Assembly (NCBI GenBank): GCA_015179045.1
Contig: WHUZ01000009.1
Coordinates: forward strand, 1,240,001 to 1,304,000
DNA from: Kalaharituber pfeilii
Taxonomy: Eukaryota; Ascomycota; Pezizomycetes; Pezizales; Pezizaceae
Length of the DNA: 64,000 nt
Direction: 5' to 3'
Positions within the stretch are counted from its first letter, which is position 1; the number at the start of each line of letters is the position of its first letter. The notes under the pieces were generated by a model. That model did not search any database. It was not told the origin of the DNA and saw only the letters and a program-made list of their open reading frames with translations. The translations under genes and the position numbers were made by a program. Shown here in pieces: positions 59,204 to 64,000 of the stretch.

Positions 59204-59258
59204 GCCCTCCCTTCTGCAAGCGGGGTCACGTGATAAAAAAAAAAAAAAAAAAAAAAAG
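59204..59258 (+). mobile_element. T2 mini-retroposon upstream of the HEYTH motif
   Basis: GCCCTCCCTTCTGCAAGCGG and GGTCACGTGAT plus about 23 A: a T2 tail lacking about 13 internal bases. A perfect 11-bp target duplication GTGTTATTTTT lies at 59193-59203 and 59259-59269. Removing it reunites GDFDQVLFF with HEYTHGLS, so the host sequence was still aligned in frame here when the insertion happened. Confidence 0.94.
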
Positions 59259-59323
59259 GTGTTATTTTTCATGAGTACACACACGGCCTAAGCAAGCGTC
59301 CGACTGGTAGACCTGTTACCTGA

Positions 59324-62300
59324 GTAGTGTCAATAGATCTTGCCGGTTGATTGATGGTCGGTGTGGCCATGTAAGGAGAGCAAGCTCCAAGAGTGTAGAC
59401 TTTTTTTCTTGAACTCCCTTGTTCTGACGTTTTCTTTCTGGATTTTTTCAGTATTATTACCTCCTTTTCATTAAGATACTCTGGAAGTTTTATTCTCTAG
59501 TCTCAAGATATGGACGCTGTAAGATTTGGAGACTGCAGATGAAGGATTAGTGTGTCAGCTTTCGGAATTTGGATGTAAGGTTGGGCCAGAGTTTGGAAGG
59601 TTTCACTTGAGTTTAGGGTTAGAGAGTACGGATATGGAACCGATGTTAGGAAAGAGTTGGGAGGTATGAAGGTGAAGGATGGAAATTGCGCTATGGGCAT
59701 TTTAGTAACTGCTCAAGTATTTGAAGAGAATATATTGGAGGTATCCAGAGTTGACCTTAACGGTTTTGTTAAACCCCATTTTCCAATCGCTCACAGTTTT
59801 CGCATCAATGAGATTGACACCGTTAGATAGCTCCAGCATTCCTCTATTGATCTATGCTACTTACAAGGTTACAGACGTTCGAGGTGTTGAGATATCGCTG
59901 TGGGAAAGAAGCGTTTAAGTCAACTCTGACCCATTGGTATATCGGGAAACCGTAAATAAAGGAAGTTGATATAAGCTTGGATTACCGTTGAATGAATTAC
60001 TTTTTATGAGCAATCAAGAAAGCCTCCTATAACCCTGTCATGGGCCCCTCCTGCAATGTGTCCATAGCATACAAAAATTATACCGGAGAATCGCGACGAA
60101 GTCAGTTCACAGATATATGTATACTTCTGGGGCTACTGAGCGTGAATTTCAATAGAGAGCGGTAGGCAGCGGTATATACCAGTTCGGTGAACTCTACTTA
60201 CAAGTGAAATTTTCCGAGTATACGTTTGCTAAAGGCCACCTTGCGTGAGTAACGTCAAACGCAGTGTCTAAATGTTAATGCCAATTGCATCAGGAAAAGT
60301 TGTGTACTTTACATTAGCATGTGCATCCGAATTCGTGCTTTTTCTACCGATGATACTGAATACGATATACACTAGGAATTAGGAGAGGTGCTTTGGTCAT
60401 TTTTTTCCGGAATTTTACAAGCGCCGCTGCCATGTCTTCCCGATCTAGCTTCAGTGTTGTTGTCTTGCATGATATAGAGAAACCCTAACTCTTCCTTTCG
60501 CGAATTATTTAAGCGTGCCAAGAGAGTCTGGGCACGAGAACAACGGATGTCCTTGAAATACCAATCTAGATTTTTAAATCTATTATGTACTCGAGTACTG
60601 TTGGAAAAGCCACAAAAAGCACAGCACCATTACAGAAAAAAAATTATTGGACCGCTTAATGTCAATTACGTTCACTACCAGCAATCATCCCTTCTTATAG
60701 CATAGTTCCTTCTCGGCTTAGGCAACTGCATTCCATTGGGTCCTCGCTACACCTTGGCAGCAACCACACCAGACACGCTTAAACATGGTACGGCATAGGG
60801 ACTTAGAAGCATGTATTCATCTGCATGTCATGAAGTATAGCAAGTGTGGTGGCAGCATAGCATGATAAATATGTGTAGCATGGTGAGTATTTGAGAAGAT
60901 CGAGCACAGTAGAGAGCGGGAATGGATCAGTGCAGGGGGGAGTTAGGGGGGAGGTATGGGAGTAGGAGCGTAGTGGTATAGAGGGCCTCTCGGTCGGGAG
61001 GCCAGTTACTGCTTGTAGTACTAAGTACTCGAGTACAGTATGTCTTCGCCATGACAACAACACTGACTAGCCTACTTAGTGACACTACAGCGCGTCAAAA
61101 ACACATGACCAGTGTTTATAGAAAGTATCATCCTTGAATTCTCATTGCTATATATGTAAGAACTATTGTGAAAAGTGTATTCTATATATATAAGTATAAA
61201 CAAAATGATGTATTTTACACATTATTTGTTCAGTATATATAGAGGTCAAAGAAGTCAACTGCGCGTAGAAATACTCAGAACGCGTTAATATAAGGGTTAA
61301 CGCTCTCTTGCAGCTAAGACATACTTGACTACGATCTAAAAAAGAAGCCCGTGTTATTTTCAGGGTATAAAAAGCCTTTTCTCCACTAAATTTACATACG
61401 AAATTACCAATGCGCGCCTTGGCCCTTTGCTTGAATTCTGAGCAGATTTTAGCCAACTTAGGTTTAGGTATCCCATTGAACCGTCCGTACCTATAGCTGG
61501 TGAGCGGAAAATTGAGACATCGGAAGAAAAAATTTGCGGAGTTGGAGTTGCTTGTAGGCGGGCGGTTGAAACTATGTGGGAATGAATGACAAACGGTTGC
61601 CGAATGCAGCAGTCGTTTGGAGAAAGAAAGAGTATTAGGATAGGCCTATAGGCCAGCAGCGTAAGCACCGAGTGTATCCGCTGTGTACCCGCTGTCGCTG
61701 GCCGATGATAGCGGGCTACACTGGAAAATCTTTGAACCGGTGCAGGGATGATTGCTGCAAGACCAGCTATGATACGCCCTGCAGTGAGATGATAAGGAAC
61801 TTGCCCGACAAGGGCAATCGTTAAGGCGTGAAAGGGAAAAAAAAACAGATCTACGTAGATGTTCGATTTCATGCGTGTGCGCAAATTTGCGAAACTAGAA
61901 TGTGGCGCGGACATACCGCCTACGCACGGTAGTTTCGAAAAAAACTTAGAAGGCAGTACTTACGGCTCTTACTTATATATAGTCCCCCGCAGAGTCTGGA
62001 CATGTTTAAGGGGACAGCCTCAGAACCACTGTCACGTCAGCACCTAGCTCTGTCATCGTCACAATTGCAACACCGCAAATTCAAGGCCAACCATGGGTGT
62101 ACTGTACAGAAACATTACTTTTAGGGAACTTGTCGACATCTCCAAATATGGGTACTGGTTGCAATCGAACGCTGACCCACTATCGAACAGGTCCGGCACT
62201 AAAGGGCGGCGGAGGATTATTTGCGCACCAGGATCTGCATGGATACGTGAAGTAATAACCAACCCAGGAGGCTCCTCAGTAGGTCAATGGGTCCGGAGCA

Positions 62301-63377
62301 GGCAGAGGGGTCGGATTGGTTTCGACAGCTAGCAGTCGTTCTGAGATAAGCATAAGATATATTCCAAACAGGGCACAATAAGAGGACAGCCATAGAGAAT
62401 GATTGGGCAGGGAGCGGATGCCATGGGAGATGCTAGTCCGGTTCGGGGATGCACCTCAGAGCGGGGCAAAGACGGCTGGTAGAGAGTGTGACTTGTGGAG
62501 AGGGGCATAGGAACGGGAAGGGGTCTGCATGACGCGATCACCACTTCTGCAAGAGGGATATCCGGTCCTTGACTTTTGCATGCAATTTCAATCGGCACAG
62601 GAGAACATGCTGGCCGGATTGTGGCCTTGAACGACGAGGGTCATTGTGCCAACTTCAACAACTACATAGCTGCTATGACGGGGAACGAAACTCAAATACA
62701 GGAACTTTTACCAACGCGCAATAAAGCAAACAACTGTGTTACCTAAGCGTTGAAATATGTGAAGAAAATTCAGAACTAACACAGATTTGGTCGGCGAAGT
62801 GTGGTAGCTTAGTCAGCTAAGCGATAAGTCTGGTCTGGAACTTATGTTTGTTGTTTACTGTGCAAAGGAAGTAGAGAGAAAAGGAAAAAATCACGAGAAC
62901 AGGTAAAGATTCGGATAAAGAGCTGTCTTTTATTTTCCAATGCCCCTACTCTGCAGTGCGCAAGGCATCCTAAGCAATCTATGAACATCGGAGGTACATA
63001 AACAGGTATGAAAGCAAGCTAACCAAAGATCAGTAAACCACTAGGGTTATTCGCTCAAATCAGAAAGTACGACAAACAAGGAACCTATCCAAATCCTCCA
63101 GAAATAAGTTGCTGCTAAATCATAACAGAAGCCCCACGATCATTGCCAGTGCCGTCGGAGAATTGTCTTGGTTGGAGAAGGCTCGACTTATCCTTTCAGC
63201 GATACAACCCATCCCCGCCATATATCCTGACAAAAAAAAGGGACGAAAAAAAAAACTTTTATACCAAAACTTTTTCCAATCCCCCAAATCCATTTTCCTC
63301 CCATAGATATCCAAGCGAATTCCTAATCCTTATTCCTGTATCGTTTCTCCGCTGCACGTTTCTGACCTACTGATGAT
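59324..63377. other. 4-kb gene-free interval
   Basis: No recognised gene. The longest frame (61360-61914, minus) shows no family motif. The right edge holds the 3' flank of the subtilisin gene. Confidence 0.45.
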
Positions 63378-64000
63378 TTACAAGCCAGAGCCGTTGTAGA
63401 TGAGGCGGTTAGGTGAGCCAGTACCAGGAGTGGTGACAACGCCGGTGATGGAGAGGGAAACAATGCGGTTGACAACCGCAGATGGGGTGGTTAGGCCCTC
63501 AAACGCCATCAAGTAGGCAGCCAAACCGCAGACATGAGGAGAAGCCATAGAGGTGCCGGAGATCGTGTTAGTAGCAGAGGTGGAGCCAATCCAGGCGGAG
63601 GTGATGCTGGAGCCAGGAGCGAAGACATCGAGAACCGAACCATAATTAGAGTAGGAGGCACGAGTGTCAGTGGAGGTTGTGGCACCGACGGTGATCGCGG
63701 CGGGGGCGGAAGCTGGAGAGTAGTTGGCAGCGTTGGCGTTGTCATTACCAGCGGCGACAGCGAAAGGGATACCACCATTGATGGCGGACGTGATGGCGCT
63801 GTTGAGGGAAGAGGAGAAGGTTCCGCCCAAGCTCATATTGGCAACAGCCTTTCCAATGCGGTTCTTAGACTGAGCATCGCTCAAAACCCACTGGATACCG
63901 GCAATGATACCAGAGGTAGAACCGGACCCACTGGAGCCGAGAACCTTCACACCAATGACTCTTGCGGCCTTCGCAATACCGACAGTGCTTCCGGCGATGG
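63378..64000 (-). CDS. Subtilisin-like serine protease (S8, proteinase K type), 3' part
   Basis: The minus-strand frame is open from the window edge to a stop at 63378-63380: about 207 C-terminal residues. It reads GIAKAARVIGVKVLGSSGSG and GIIAGIQWVLSDA, then NMSLGG. The oxyanion-hole Asn is in FAVAAGNDNANAANYSPAS. ITVGATTSTDTRASYSNYG follows, then VFAPGSSITSAW and GTSMASPHVCGLAAYL with the nucleophile Ser. It ends RLIYNGSGL. These are the diagnostic S8A blocks of secreted fungal proteinase K-like enzymes. The Asp and His of the triad, the I9 propeptide and the signal peptide would lie beyond the window. The visible part is intact and no intron is seen. Confidence 0.95.
   Translation of the reverse strand, partial: IAGSTVGIAKAARVIGVKVLGSSGSGSTSGIIAGIQWVLSDAQSKNRIGKAVANMSLGGTFSSSLNSAITSAINGGIPFAVAAGNDNANAANYSPASAPAAITVGATTSTDTRASYSNYGSVLDVFAPGSSITSAWIGSTSATNTISGTSMASPHVCGLAAYLMAFEGLTTPSAVVNRIVSLSITGVVTTPGTGSPNRLIYNGSGL

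Larger units (their letters stand above)
58170..59323 (+). pseudogene. Fungalysin (M36 metalloprotease) pseudogene
   Basis: The pieces follow the order of fungalysin: propeptide FTP domain (ATKHVELLAPGAF, frameshift, DHYTDDDTGITHAYFIQTYD, LNVKRDGSILSPGTSF), linker (IIQKLGLPVNAKDAVVF, SFTLMGVEGVLS, an intron-like GTGAGT...CACAG, LKLIWRLEID), and part of the catalytic domain. The catalytic part includes [50 protein letters not shown] and HEYTHGLSKRPTG. HEYTH is the HExxH zinc motif. Compared with the family, part of the catalytic domain before HDLLGF is deleted, frames shift repeatedly, and a stop follows shortly after HEYTH. Two mini-retroposons are inserted (58424, 59204), the second a few codons before the zinc motif. 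In live relatives this is a secreted protease. Confidence 0.85.

Noticed and set aside
61360..61914. 184-codon minus-strand frame
   Set aside because: No signal peptide, domain or family pattern; runs of Phe and low-complexity pieces; no supporting splice or promoter context. Likely chance.

Overview
The window looks like a chromosomal stretch of a filamentous ascomycete (Pezizomycotina). The protein genes are split by short GT-AG introns of about 50 to 95 nt. The gene families (berberine-bridge FAD oxidase, DHA1-type MFS exporter, fungalysin, proteinase K-type subtilisin, mitochondrial malonyl transferase) are typical of that group. The repeats are typical fungal non-LTR, hAT, pogo, Harbinger and LTR elements. 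I cannot name a genus. No CRISPR, operon or prokaryotic signal is present.

Layout. 1-4.3 kb: no recognisable gene, one mini-retroposon. 4.3-10.8 kb: a nested repeat block. It holds a decayed non-LTR retrotransposon (LINE-A) with reverse transcriptase and RNase H, broken by two mini-retroposons and a hAT-type MITE that itself carries a mini-retroposon. A second, 5'-truncated LINE (LINE-B) follows. 10.9-15.7 kb: MITEs, a pogo-like remnant and a 355-bp LINE-B tail. 15.9-17.4 kb: a secreted LVIVD-repeat protein. 17.9-20.7 kb: a 2.9-kb element with terminal inverted repeats of about 620 bp. 21.1-22 kb: an LTR followed by very AT-rich DNA. 22.5-26.3 kb: an SDR oxidoreductase and an MFS exporter. 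30.8-32.3 kb: malonyl-CoA:ACP transacylase. 33.9-35.6 kb: a secreted FAD oxidase. 37-39.8 kb: a pogo-like MITE and a Harbinger-type transposon carrying two broken, converging genes. 41.6-42.5 kb: an NAD(P)-binding protein. 43.6-46 kb: MITEs. 48-48.8 kb: a secreted protein of unknown function. 49.7-51.5 kb: an RBR-type E3 ubiquitin ligase. 52.8-53.4 kb: a MITE. 55.9 kb: a truncated 5S rRNA. 58.2-59.3 kb: a fungalysin pseudogene with two mini-retroposon insertions. 63.4-64 kb: the 3' part of a subtilisin gene that runs off the window.

The most distinctive signal is a set of about 13 very short retroposed insertions (about 50 to 100 bp including poly-A), most with clear target-site duplications of 8 to 16 bp. 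Each consists of little more than the last 40 nt or so of one of two LINE 3' ends plus poly-A. I call these tail type 1 (T1: TCGCCATAGCCC...GGGCGGCATGCG...TAATGATAT-polyA, the end of LINE-B) and tail type 2 (T2: GCCCTGCCATGGCGAACAGC...GCGGGGTCACGTGATAT-polyA, the end of LINE-A). Their 5' ends fall at nearly the same base in copy after copy, at the foot of a possible stem-loop. This suggests a discrete mobile unit or a fixed reverse-transcription stop rather than random LINE truncation.

The host genes do not form an obvious cluster. They are single genes separated by long non-coding, repeat-rich intervals, as in a transposon-expanded fungal genome. Coordinates of exons come from reading splice signals by eye and have not been checked against transcripts.
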